DNA of 26,043 bases from Guyanagaster necrorhizus (GCF_019112545.1 NW_025064969.1:1-26043), one strand, 5' to 3'. Counted from the first letter of the stretch, positions 10,958 through 22,475 are shown. Notes: generated by a model not told the origin, from the sequence alone. Numbers and translations: made by a program.

Positions 10958-12744
10958 CTAATCATTTTCTGCCGTTATAAGTGTGACAACCCCCTCGTTC
11001 CTGGGCCTTATATCGCAGTCGAATGGCTTCGGTCTGCTTATCGTCCCACCGGTCGTAAAATATTCGGAGGCGGGTAAAGGTGATTCTGTCTGCGACTTGG
11101 AAGTAATATCAAACGCGGCCAGAGTAGCAGAGACAGCGAGGAAGACATTCGTTTCGCCAAGTCCAAGCGCTGCGGCTCCATAAGTACTAGGCTTGATGAA
11201 AAAAAAAACCAGTCGACTCACCAGGACACGCCCTCCTTCCAAATCCGAAGCACGGTGGTCTCGGATCTCTCTCCCTGTCACTGCCCATAAACCGGTCGGG
11301 ATTAAATGTCATCGGATCTTTGTACGTCTCAGGGTCGTGTAAGAAGCCATAAATGTTCGGCATTACAATAGACCCCTTGGGGATAAGGTAGCCTTCGTAC
11401 ACGTCGTCTTTGGTAGTTTCGCGGAAGCCTGATGACGGGTGTCAGAAGCGCAGCAGATGATGATAAAGAGTGCCGAGAACGGCCCCTCCTACCTATCGGC
11501 GTTGCAGGATTCCACCTGAAAGTTTCCTGGACGATAGCTTCGACATACGGCAGGCGACCTTGCGCGCGATCTTCGAGTGTCGGAAGACGCGTTCCGCCTG
11601 TAACAGCGTCGACTTCGGCCTGGGCCTTTCTTTGCACTTCGGGATGCAAGGACATCGCGAGGAAAAATGTCAGGAGGGTCGGTACGCTCTGCATATCACA
11701 ATCAGTAAAAGGACGAAATTTTAAATAGTGAAAGAAGACGTACAGTGTTAGAACCACCAAAATATATCGACGCGGCGGTCCACTTGATGAGCTCCTCCTG
11801 CTCCGGAGTCACGTTGTCTCGTTGCAGATAGGTTGACGTGAAACTCGGGTTAGCCGTGCTTTCGCTCTGTTTCACTGGTTTAGCTGTCAATTGTCGAACA
11901 ATTATCGGCTTACTCACCAAATGCCGCTTAACAATACCATGAGGTACATCCACCATGTCCGCTAAAACGCGTGCGTATTCAGCTGCTTGCTTGATAAACG
12001 AAGCCGGGAACCATTTGGGCAAGTGTTGGAGTGGGGGGAAGAGGTCTACTATTGAAGCGCCGGGGGCGGTGACAATGCTGAACTGTCTCATCGCAGAGTC
12101 GGTATTTTTCTGGATGTGATCATCCAAGGATATACCGTGCGAAAGCTGAAGGAGGATACCGACAGAAGTGCTAAGATACTTGGATTAGAAAGGCGAACGG
12201 GGGGGAAAGGAAATAAAACCTACTTATGAATATGCCTATCCAATGCCTCCGGCTCTCTCAGCAAGTTGCCAAGGAATTCCCTCCAGTGGCGACTCATCTC
12301 GTCGACGCTGAGAATCTTGTCCATGTGCTCCCTGCAGTCAATGAGCCCCCTCACGAGGCGCCTCTGCTCTCTCAATCGCTCGCCGTACGGGGCAAATAAC
12401 ACGACGCTCTTCCACCCTATCAATTCCCCGCACCACACTGGTTTCGGTCGGTCAGAGTAAATCGATCCGCGCTTTTCGAGTAGCTCAGAGGCAATTTTCC
12501 ACGAATTAAGAATGACTATTGTCTGCCCAAAGGCATTGAGCGAAACTATGGGGCTCCCCGTTTCGGCGGTCCATTTCGCGAAGGAAGAGGGAGAGAGGGA
12601 GAGACTTTCGAACAAGTTTCCGATAAGAGGGAGGCCTTTAGGGCCGGGTGGTCTTGGGAAAGAGTTTTCGCTTCGGCGGGGAAGGAGGACAAGAAGTAGA
12701 ATGGCGAGAAGAAGGGCAAGTGAAACGAGGACGAGGGGAGACAT
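10958..12744 (-). CDS. Cytochrome P450 monooxygenase, six exons, 503 aa
   Basis: Exons are 12744-12224, 12170-11918, 11866-11744, 11688-11493, 11428-11222 and 11169-10958. The five introns are 53, 51, 55, 64 and 52 nt, all GT-AG, and the total of 504 codons is normal for a microsomal P450. Residues 3-21 form an N-terminal membrane anchor, followed by a proline-rich hinge (PRPPGPKGLPLIG, 30-42). Helix K has ETFR (354-357), the PERF region reads FNPDRF (406-411), and the heme loop is CFGFGRRACP with the axial ligand Cys432. The likely role is an NADPH-reductase-dependent oxidation at the ER membrane; the substrate is unknown. It resembles the large fungal group that includes O-methylsterigmatocystin oxidoreductase-like enzymes, by recall only. 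Three signature residues are unusual: Leu124 for the helix C Trp, Asn298 for the helix I acid, and Ala434 for the Gly two after the heme Cys. Intron 2 is stop-free and a multiple of three. An acceptor 6 nt upstream of exon 6 would add two residues. Confidence 0.92.
11867..11917 (-). other. P450 intron 2 (51 nt, no stop)
   Basis: The borders are GTGAGT and AAACAG. The frame stays open through it, so it would look like exon to a simple ORF scan. Removing it gives VKRHL-SESTANPSFTS, which fits the usual P450 pattern before helix I (VKxxx-xxGTAxPSFTS). That alignment is the reason for calling it an intron. Confidence 0.75.
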
Positions 12745-12810
12745 TAGGACGTAGAGATAAGAGGTAAGGGGGGAGGGGAGTAACTCTTCTTAGAGGGTCG
12801 GGCGTGCAAT

Positions 12811-12817
12811 ACTTATA
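12811..12817 (-). promoter_or_regulatory. TATA-like box of the P450
   Basis: On the minus strand TATAAGT lies 67-73 nt upstream of the P450 ATG and is followed by a strongly pyrimidine-rich tract (CT-rich, about 12790-12750). This arrangement is common at fungal core promoters. The assignment rests on position and composition only. Confidence 0.45.
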
Positions 12818-13166
12818 CTGGGCGGCCCATGGTCGGGATCGACAACAACATACTAACCCTGCCACCACCACGCCTGAACCATCCTTTTCCGCGTTGTTCG
12901 GTCCGATGCCTTAAATAACCTGTCAATTCATACCGTATTTTTTCTTCTGCCCACATGTGCTCCCTGAGTTCAATTAACGTTTGACGAGCGTTTTCTCGGG
13001 TAATAAAAACGTACCATCTGTATTGGTCGCCGAACACCATCAAAACATATTCATAGTTAAGCGCTCGTGGTCTTGCATTTGCATGCGTTCCGAGGTAAAG
13101 GACGGCGAGGCACTTCCGTTCGTATTCGGATTCATCCACTCTAATCGGGGGAGGGGCTGCACTCAT
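12813..13166 (-). CDS. Doubtful small hypothetical gene upstream of the P450
   Basis: An open frame starts at an ATG at 13166 (MSAAPPPIRVDE...) and ends at 12813. A 51-nt candidate intron with good borders (GTACGT...AACTCAG) lies at 13014-12964. Splicing it keeps the frame and leaves 100 residues, with a stretch running QYRW-EHMWAEEK across the junction. No family is recognised. The end of the frame falls on the TATA-like box of the P450. Frames of this length occur by chance several times in the window, so this is a weak call. Confidence 0.28.
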   Translation of the reverse strand: MSAAPPPIRVDESEYERKCLAVLYLGTHANARPRALNYEYVLMVFGDQYRWYVFITRENARQTLIELREHMWAEEKIRYELTGYLRHRTEQRGKGWFRRGGGRVSMLLSIPTMGRPV

Positions 13167-13169
13167 AGA

Positions 13170-16100
13170 GATTACGAAGTGATGAAAAGGGCAGGAACGA
13201 GTGGGTAAAGACGAAAGTGGCTGTGTCAGGGTCGAATGGTGATGAAATCATCATGAAATCGTTCCGTCTTGCCGAGAGGGTGTTACCGCATCCTTTTCCA
13301 AGAATTATCACGTACCGTAAGCACCTCGGCAAGCTGAGCCCATTCGCTCAGTCATCCCCCCAACACCGGGTGCTGCGCCTTCTTCTCAGCTTTACCGTTT
13401 TAAGTTCACTTTATTGACTAGGAAACGTACGTTGTGTTATACTGATTTCCCTGATATCACTGACGTTGTGGGGCCTAGATTGTTGTTATTGCCTGCAATA
13501 TATTCCCCGTACCGACGGCTCACGTCTGTTGTCAGCCGTCTACTTCCAAATAATCTTCTCCCAACCATCACAACATCTGCGAGCCTCGGCCGATGATGCC
13601 CGTACTCCTGTGGGTGCCTCATACCACTTTCATTAACAAGGGATGCTGACAATCAGTCCAAGTGCCCGATTGCGGGTAGACTTCGCCATGCGCCGCTCGA
13701 GGTTCTAGACCGCTGATTCATCTTAGGAATCCGGTGGCGATAGGTAATGGACTGCGAAGTGATGTTAACGGGTTAAGTGCTATGGAGCGCCCTTTCTCGC
13801 CCGGTAGGGCGCTCATCAATGTCTTAGCGGTTTGTGTTCATCAGTGTTCAGCGGTCCTCAGTCCGTCTCTTGTCACTGTCGTATGTACCTCGCTGCAGGT
13901 ACCATCGACGTCTATCTCACTGCAGGAACGACCGACCACCTTATCGTTCGCATTAATCTTCCAGCCATAACATCATACGAATGATTCTCGAAACGGCTGA
14001 AAGATCAACCTACGTATCCGCTTGGAGGTACTTCATGTCGATCATCCCGTTTCCTATTATTATCCTTCTACGGATCATCTCTTACGATACTTGCTGGTGT
14101 GGATCCTCCGGAAGCGAAGAATCATCGAGGAAGCGTGTGCGTATGGTGCTCTGTCGCTGTCGGACGAACTTAACTAGGAAAGTACTCACTAACTCACTAA
14201 ACACATATGTTCTTGTCGTCTACATCACCGTCCCTGTACCCATGATGGATGCTTGATTATTCAAAACACCGCTTCAATTATTACTGGACATAGCTTGAAT
14301 GATCATCAAGGGAGACAGGGTATCTCCGAAGCATAATTGCTCCGGCATGCCCAATGCCTTCGTATCTGCCTCATGCAAAGAAACTCTTCACGAAACGGTT
14401 TTGAATGGCTATTCACATCAAAGTTTCATGTTGTATTATTTACATTTAAAGTTGTCAAAATCGGTAACGTCTCTTAATTGTAGCACTTACTGCAGCTTTT
14501 GAAACTTGAAAAAGATATCTATCTCGCAGCAGTAGGGACCCACAAACGTCCACAAGCCATTGGCTTGGTTCAGAAAAGCCAGATGGAGCAAAATATAGAG
14601 CTTTAAACACCGCCGGGAAGCCTGCAGCTTTCAATTGGTGCATTATATTCTATACGATTTGTCGAACGTCTGTCGTTCAAATATATCTATCCTTACTCTT
14701 AGGGTTCTCGAGACGTTTCAGACGATATTGTGGTCCGCCCGGGCTTCTGTGTTTAGATTTTCGGGAGATGGACCTTTTCTTGTTTCCAGGGACATTTATT
14801 TTGTACGAGCGGCGAGGAATCATGATGGTGCCAAGCCCTTAGGGACACTAGGAAAGCTCGTGTAGAGTCCCCCCCCCGTGACATTGAAAACTTAATGGCG
14901 AGTCAGCACCGGCGGCACCTCAAATATCGTTGGCTACCTCAGCTTCGCTTCTTCATTAACAAGAATGAGGGATGGAAGCCACTTTTTGGCAGCGAAGAAC
15001 AAGTCTCCACGTTAGGATAAGTCTACCTTTGTGGCGTCTTCGATGCAAGGCCGCTCGAACCCGAATTAGGTAGGCACATATATTTATATTGTACGGCGCC
15101 TTTTCTAGTGTAAGCTAACGGTATTATCGGCTAGTATCATGTGCATTTGGGGCTTCTAGGTGCATCGTGTTGCTGTTCTCATGCCTTGCATTCTTCGCCG
15201 TTCCCGTGTCATCTCAAGAATACAGAGGTTGACATCGGTAAAATGTTTAGGCGCTTCATTGTCCATTTCTGAGCAATGATAATATCAACCATAATTACAA
15301 ACTTCTATTGATTCAGTCTCCGTTGTATTATTAGTAGTTGAAGCCTTTCTGAAGCGAAGAATCACTTGCATCAGCGCTTCATGTGCACGGCATGTTAGTC
15401 CGAGGAGCGTTTAGAAAGGCAGCCAACCTACCAAGCTTATCATATGATGTATGCTATGACCACTTTCTCCATCTCCAATCCATGTCGCAAGAGGCATTCA
15501 GTCTTAATCTGATAGTATCAGATGCCGGGGATCATCCTCCCTCCACCTCATGTGGATATCCGGGTATCTCGGGCGCCGACTGATGTTACTGGGCGACTCG
15601 GATACTCTGCATGAATACCGACGAATTTGTCGCGATGCGGATTCGAACGAGAAGTACTCACTTCTCCCATATTTTCCAATTCTTTTGAATTTGTCGGTAC
15701 CGCCTAACCGACTTTCGGCCTAAGAAAGGAACTTGCCCCCCTGTCAAGAAGGCATTTCTCCCCAGCAAGGACCGATTGGAGTATATCCTTGTCGTCCCAG
15801 TGGACCAATAAAGATCTATAAAGACTACAAGTGAAGGCTGAGAGTTGGAAGAGAACACAGGCACAGAATGGGAATTTTCGAAGGGTTCTGAGGGTTATTC
15901 TTATGATTTATCGAAGGATGCTACGTTACAGGTATATATATTATATCTATCAATTTATAAAGAGAATCAGAAGACTTGACGTTCAAATACCCACCATAAC
16001 GGCTACTGGCCTCAAGCTATCGAATGCTTCTAGGTATCTCCATTGACTCTGTTATTAAGTAGTCGGCCAGCCAAAAAGATGACGCTCGCATCAAAGAAAG

Positions 16101-17460
16101 CTCAGATAACTTGGCCTTCCAAGTCTTCTCTATTTCCCTTACTGAGCCGATTCATGTGTCCTATTCGTCCGACATTCGCTCACAGGAGCTTCTCCCAGAC
16201 TTGGTTACTTAAATTCAGGCCGCTGACCGTGTCGTTGTTCCATTCCAATTACCTCGGCCTAGCATGCCGTCGGTGATGCAACGGACCTGCTCCCGGATAC
16301 CCCTCCCATGGCACCTGCTTTCTTCTTCTTCTCCTTGAGCTGTCGGTTCTGTCAGGAAATTAACTCTTAGGCACGACAGCGGTTGTCTGTTCTCCAGACA
16401 GATTTCTTTGACTTGCATGGGCCGTTGATTTACCATCGCTTCTTAAATGTGCCTTGATTGTAATGGACCCACTGTGACTTGAAGTGCTTCAGTGAACTGC
16501 TACTACTGTAGTACTACGGCTGTTCGTCCAAAGGATATTCTAATCACAAGCACGTACGGGACCAATTCTGGACTATCTGAAAAATACTAGCATGTAAGAA
16601 GAAGCGTAGCTAGCAAAGCTCGGTTATTCAGAATGTAACATACTGCTTGCCAACTGTGCTTCCATAAGGACAAACGACTGAGTAGCCGCAACCACCCCGT
16701 TCAGCGAGATTTCTGTAACGAAAGAACTTCTTCCATTCCGAAGCCCATAACGATATTCGAGAAAGATCGGAGACCTTCCAAAGCTTGCTTAGAGTTGGAC
16801 GTACCACTCATCCACGCGTTCAAGATTGCCGTATTATCGCTTGCCTCCGTAACTACCAAAGATGTCAGAGTCTCTAACAGTGCGCACTAACTAAAATAGC
16901 ACGAAGATATGCCATCTGTTGAAGCAGTTCAGTGGCATGGCCTACACTGCTCAAACACTGCTTCTTCTAAGATCGTTATTTCACAAATAAATGTCCATGC
17001 GACGAGGGAAAAAATCCGCCTCATCGTTTCAGACAGTAGTTGCAAGCGAGGAACGACTTCTGAAGTACAGCGCCATGATAGTTCTATCGCCCTGCTTCAT
17101 ACCATAGGTGCCTATGACGGTAATCGGCCTCTCGCATAGAGTAGAAAGGACAGAGACACCCACCAAGTCGTTGCTCGGGTGATGTGTGAACTAAGTCCAT
17201 ACGGCATCCTCCCCTGTTTCGACTTGAAAAAACGACACAGCGCAATACAACGGAGGACCACATGCGATACAGTTAAGGAAAACGCTAAGTTCTCTTCGAA
17301 GTTCCTTACAGAGTCTAATATCTCTGCTAATGATCGAGAACGGAACTCTGAATTTAGCCGGGTTCAAGGCACTGAAGGTCTCTTCAGGCCGAAGAGAATG
17401 GATTACCGGTAGAGCTCGGTACAATGCACCAGATATGTGAGCAACTGGAACTAAGGTCAT
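13170..17460. other. About 4.3 kb without a resolved gene
   Basis: No gene can be supported. On the minus strand a chain of segments (16248-16033, 15824-15662, 15606-15334) reads somewhat like protein. The last two are linked by a good intron (15661-15607, GTGAGT...ATGCAG) with matching phase. The chain carries at least seven stops in about 217 codons, against about ten expected at random. It could be a very old pseudogene or simply noise. The minus ORF 14643-14455 is open for 62 codons without a known motif. Confidence 0.4.
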
Positions 17461-19699
17461 AGATTCCGTTCATCTTTGGAGTAAACCATGCGTAATTCTG
17501 CTCTAAATTGATATCCGAGTAAAGCTGACGAAGACGCACCTACCTCTGCATAACAGCTCTTTCAGAACCTTCGAGAACAAGGCCAACCCTAACCCTACAA
17601 AACCAAAAACAGGGAGAACGTGAGCTGACTGACCAGTTCCCAAAATAAGAAAGAAAGAAGAAAAAAAGGAAAAGGTGAGGAAAGCATTCGTTGGGCTACT
17701 CACTATTAGCTGGGAATGACAGAGGCCGCTTTGTCTGCATCTGGCCTTCTAGTTTCCAGATGAACGTGACAAGGAGCTAATGTAATCCCAGAATGGAGCT
17801 CCATGAAAACAACCGTCGACATGCGAGAATGGATAAGAAACTTCGCCATGTCGTTTGGCCCCGTGTCTGAAGGATGCCTTCTAGATTTCAAGTACTTTGG
17901 CTGGCGGTCGGATTTCATGTGAGAAAGGATTATGTTATCTAAACTTCTTAACAATTATCTTCTGTTGCAGGGGTTTGAGCACACTACGACCTAAATTTCA
18001 AGTTTGCGCTCGCCCCATACCATTCTTCAGATGGAAAGGGTGCTCTTAAGCGCGCTTTGCGGAGTCCGATCATCTCTGTAGCAACACATTGTTAGCCGGC
18101 TGGCTGTCTCATCATAAAAGTACAACTAAAGCTTACAAGGCAGCTGCATGTGTCTGCTTCAAGTTCGTCGAGCGCATATATATATGTGGAAACAGAGTAG
18201 GTTGGCGGTACGTTGCGGGAGAGCGTGATGGCTCTCGGGCCCCGACAACTGGACTTCTTTACGCGGCCGCCTTCTTCTTGTTCGCTGTGCTGTTGACGAG
18301 CATAAACACTTACGTGCCTCACTGAAGCGGCAGTGACTCCCGAATGAGAACAAATTTCGAGTTCCTGCCAACTTAGCTAAATACGTTCTAACCAGCGATC
18401 CAGAGAGTATTCAGGTTCCCGATGGAGCAATAGGACATTTCGCGGAAGTATACCGATGAAGCTTTAGAGGTTCCTGGGCTCCTTTTTGATAGCCGTTCCA
18501 AAATCATCGCCGACTTTGAAATGTAAAAGGACTCGAGGCTTCCATGTTTCATCATCCCTATGCTTCTTCTCCGTTCGAAGTAAAAGAGGAACTTCGAACC
18601 CTATAGTATCCGTAAGACATCTGTCTCTCCAGTCCCCTAGTTGACAGGTACTGTCTGGAAAAACGGGCCTCCGCATACGTGCTTTCGTAAGATACAGGGA
18701 GATATTCGCCAGAAGCAGCTATGAGCCAACATCCTGAAAGCGACGAGGGGTTGGTCGAGACATTATTACGCACGTCCACCCGAGATATCGCACGGTGGCG
18801 CTGGAAACGTCAGAAAATGACATTTTGAAGAGTGAGAAGGCTGCTATTCATACATTAGAGCGGAGAATTCGCCTCATGTTCATGTCGTGAGCAGACAGGA
18901 GAGACGACGTCCTCCCAATTCAACGTCGGATCCGGAACAACAAGCCTTTCCCTCAAAAGTCGATGGAAATTCTACGAGGCTCCAAACGCACAGTAAAAGG
19001 CATCATGAAACGTGAATTCGCTGTCATGAGAGGAACCATTCCAGGATGGTTGGAATTGTTCTGTAAATTCGAAGAACTTCGATGGTCGTTGGTGCTGATG
19101 TATGAAACGAGGGAAGGCAGGAACCACAGTAATACCCTTGAATGATCCTAACTCAGATAGCTTCAACACGTGTTAGCTCCTAGCGACCATGAGAAAGCGC
19201 CATGAGTAGACGAGGCAAGGCACTTACGCTTCCAGCAAAAAACATTTGAGTACGCATACGGTCGAACCTCGGGAGGCTTGAGCGCAGGAAGAGTGGCTTG
19301 GAGAAAAAACTCGTGTTCTCCCACGGCACGCTTCCAACCAAGGACATCTCCGATTGAGAAGGACATTATCTGTCTCCCGAACGAGAGCAAGTGCACTGTA
19401 TGTATAGATTAATATCTTTCATCGGGCGAGGAAAGGCCACAATTCATAGGACGCTCTGGTCCACCGCGTAGAGTCTTTTGATGCATTAGCAGATAACGGT
19501 ATGACGAGTCAAAGCCACACCTACAGATGGCTGTGCCCAGGTTCATAGCAACACATTTGTCCTTGTACGGAGTCGCCCATACTATCATACGTTCGCGGCA
19601 CAAGCGTCGCAGAATTTCGTGAGTCTGCCAATGAGAAAGCGATGACAGTGTTGGCGTTTCCAGTATCTACGCCGCATAGGGATTACGGACTTCTAAATC
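17461..19699. other. No resolved gene; short telomere-like motif
   Basis: Open frames are short and unrelated to one another. At 17584-17597 the plus strand reads AACCCTAACCCTAC-like sequence, about two units of the telomeric CCCTAA repeat, next to a purine-rich run on the plus strand (17641-17680). An 11-residue stretch read from the minus strand near 17590 lies between intron-like borders, but no gene emerges. Confidence 0.4.
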
Positions 19700-20263
19700 A
19701 TGTTCAACACCACGCGCAGAGTGGAGGAACAAAATGGCGGTGATTTCTTTCAGGCTTCGAAGACGACTCCCCATTTTCTATTCCAGGAGACACCGTCGCC
19801 CTATGGACAGAGAGAAAGGACTGATGCTTGCGTACTGAACAGACAGAGCGACCAGTCTTACTTGCATCGTCTCGAGAACTCACAGACTGCGAAGTTCTCA
19901 AAGCAACTGACACCGTCCGACGAAATAGGCTATCAGCGACATCATCATCAACCGAATAGCATACCGAGCCAATTGTCTTGGGCCCAGAGCTTATTGATGA
20001 CGGCAACGCTTCTGAAGTTTTGTGAGTATCTGTATATCATCGAGGCACAGACATACAAAATTGATCTCAATTTTCACCAGAGGGGAAGATACATTCCTGT
20101 CATTCTCAGACTTTTTGACCGTAGGGTTCAAAGATGGTACGTTGACTCTTTGATGGAATTGCCACGAAAACTAAGACCACTATCAGTATGCCTTCAGCGG
20201 GAAACGAGAAGGAAGAACCACACCCGGCGGACGAGAAATAGAAAAGCCAACAGTCATAGATGA
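19700..20263 (+). CDS. Longest uninterrupted open frame, hypothetical (187 codons)
   Basis: The frame starts with MFNTTRRVEEQ and is open to a TGA at 20261-20263. The product is rich in Gln, Arg, His and Ser and has no domain, signal peptide or membrane segment that I recognise. A strong intron-like sequence (GTGAGT at 20022 to CACCAG at 20080, 59 nt) lies inside it. Splicing that intron instead favours a different frame (from about 19754) that carries two stops before the junction. The two readings conflict. A frame this long is expected roughly 0.3 times by chance in the window, so reality is uncertain. Confidence 0.22.
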   Translation: MFNTTRRVEEQNGGDFFQASKTTPHFLFQETPSPYGQRERTDACVLNRQSDQSYLHRLENSQTAKFSKQLTPSDEIGYQRHHHQPNSIPSQLSWAQSLLMTATLLKFCEYLYIIEAQTYKIDLNFHQRGRYIPVILRLFDRRVQRWYVDSLMELPRKLRPLSVCLQRETRRKNHTRRTRNRKANSHR

Positions 20264-21526
20264 GACATAGGCAATTCGAAGTCCCGGTGTCGACAGTTGT
20301 GGATGATTGATGAACGTCGGAGAATAGCTAATGTAGGAGCAAAAAACCTAACGACTTTTATTCAGCTTATAGGCAATGATCATGCCATATCGTATGAGCT
20401 AATGATGAATGAGACCCCTTCTGAGCGGACTGAAACGATCCGAGCCTCCATACGCCGAACGTGTGGGAGATAGAGGGAGTAAATGATCTTGGTAACCCCA
20501 TCCAAGATAACGCACATTAGGAGCCTAAGGCTAAAACATACACGTTTAGCAAGAAAATAAGGGAGAAGTCGAGGAGACTCATACATGAAGAGCTGAGGGA
20601 CTGCCTTACTCCTATTAACCTGACTTCTACAGCTATTATTGGCATCAAGCATCTCATTTCAGCGCATGAGAAGCAAGAAATTTCTTATTGATTGGTACTT
20701 CGTCATAGATCTGGTCGCAATCCTTCAGCTATTCCGACCTCGTGAAGACGAAACCGATTCGGCCCATCATGTAACTATATATTTCTGGTTAGAAGGGTCT
20801 CACCGCAGACCGAATTATTGGCTTTGCGCGTTCAAATTAGATTCGAGCTACAGACCGTGCGGCATCACATAACGGAGGCACGGAATAAGATGCTTATACA
20901 ATGTAGATTCAAAGATACCTTCAGAGATACTGAAAAAGGTCATTATTTTGTGATATTGTGCGCGGCAACAAACAGGAACTGTTGCCCTGCTTGAGACATG
21001 TAGGCCACGGAATCCTTGCACGAAGTAGACAGCCAGATATGTTCATCCACACCTCCATACCAGTGCGAACCCAGACACAATAGAAAGACATAGGCGCCTC
21101 GATACCGCGCGATCGCCACCTGTGTTGGCAGGAAAGAAAAAATGGAGCTGACCCGACGGCCTGGGAAGAAAGCACGGCCAAACTATATGGAGCCCGATTT
21201 GGAAAACTCCCTTCCCGATTGTTGATCGAATCGACAAGCTGCCGAAGCATCTATTGAATTCAACAGGGGATGGAATTCCTTCTAGTTGAAGTGCAGGAAT
21301 ATAATTAAAGAGCATTATACATGCATTAAAAGGTGGGCTTGTTAGAGGGAGGGTCTGGTGCTTAATAAACTAAGCACTTTCCGAACAGGCAGAATCAAAA
21401 CAGAATAAAATAAAATAAAGGAGTGACCCCATTAGTAACAGTATGTGCTGTGAAAATTCATTAAAGAAGGAGAAATACCAGTATCTATATTCTACGTGCC
21501 GCTCGTCTCCCCTTTGTTAGCGTTCT
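20264..21526. other. No resolved gene
   Basis: Only short overlapping frames occur (minus 20652-20380, 21250-20921 and 21315-21043). The segment next to the Cys/His paralogue (about 21330-21520) is A-rich, with AAAATAAAATAAAG-like sequence, and is the presumed 3' flank of that minus-strand gene. Confidence 0.45.
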
Positions 21527-22475
21527 TCAATGCATTATCCTTTTGTTCCGAAACCAATCCTTGTCTGAATCTCGACTCCAACCGTTCCTCTCAAGCCAAG
21601 AGCTGTAAACGCCTGGGCACGATGACCTATGTTTGATCCACAGGTTCGCGTAGTACATGCCTTCACGGGGGTCGAGCGAGATGTCGCGTTTGCATGCCTT
21701 GCATCTCACCTCATAACCCCCACGGACTTCAGCCCACTCATCAGCATTCAAAAATTCCTCACGCTCGTTTTGGTTCCTCCTTCTCACAGCCCCATTTTCG
21801 TGGTATTCCGGTAGGAGGTAATTGCACTCGGACAAGAATAGCTTATGCATGGGAGTGTCGGGTGAGGTGCTGCTTCTTTTTCGGTATGATTTGGGAATCC
21901 AGCTGATGTCGACGTCCGGTATAGATTTGATGGATTTTTGGATGCCTTGAGCTGGTTTTGGGAACGGGTAAATGCGGCGAGGCATTGGAGCGCTACAATA
22001 AATGATTGGTCAGAACATCTAACAACCGATTGATACCACAACGCACATGGCCGACCCAGAAGCATCCGCCACTTTAGCATTTTCTTTGCTGAATTTCCGT
22101 TCGATCTTCGACCTACAAGAAAATTAATCCAGTTCGCGAATAGAGAGAAGAACGAAATAACATACACCGAATAAGTGGCCACCACCTTCCCAGCTTCATC
22201 CTTGGCTCGTTTCAAAGAATTTTCGGCCTCACAATCTACGCTAGTGAAGAACGACGCGTCAATTACTCTCCCATAGTAGCGAATGCAGACGAAACTCACG
22301 ACAAGGCCCTCTTGCGCGAGCCACATTTCCTCCCCTTCACTTGATCGGTAATGTCCTCAACATCTGAATCTTCCTCGAGTACAACTTCCTTGGTGAGAAG
22401 AGGCTGCTGTTCCACGGCAACTGCGGCGAGCATGAACAAATCCCGCGAATCGACGACATCTGGAGGAAAAATCAT
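21527..22475 (-). CDS. Cys/His (putative zinc-binding) protein, paralogue, four exons, 260 aa
   Basis: Exons are 22475-22300, 22240-22166, 22112-22047 and 21992-21527. Introns are 59 nt (GTGAGT...ACTAG), 53 nt (GTATGT...TTGTAG) and 54 nt (GTGCGT...TTGTAG), all canonical. The ATG at 22475 has a G at -3. Cys203, Cys206, His227 and Cys231 give C-x2-C-x20-H-x3-C, the same spacing as in the gene at 3512-4435. WIKHRSSCPG and the C-terminal (D)SDK(D/K)WFR block are also shared. Near residues 30-45 the protein has a hydrophobic-then-acidic stretch (VVLEEDSD, then VEDITD), followed by a basic patch (KGRKCGSRKR). These look like a SUMO-interaction motif and a nuclear signal, which is an inference. The role is unknown, and a nuclear nucleic-acid or chromatin function is plausible. 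There is no transposase core, so it is not called a mobile-element gene. Confidence 0.88.

Noticed and set aside
15607..15661. GTTCGAATCC B-box-like sequence suggesting a tRNA gene
   Set aside because: The flanking bases do not pair as a T arm, and no A box or cloverleaf is present.
3512..22475. One large inverted duplication explaining both the gene pair and the repeat pair
   Set aside because: The order and spacing do not mirror: the repeat is 1.45 kb downstream of one paralogue but 3.5 kb upstream of the other, and the paralogues are far more diverged than the repeats.
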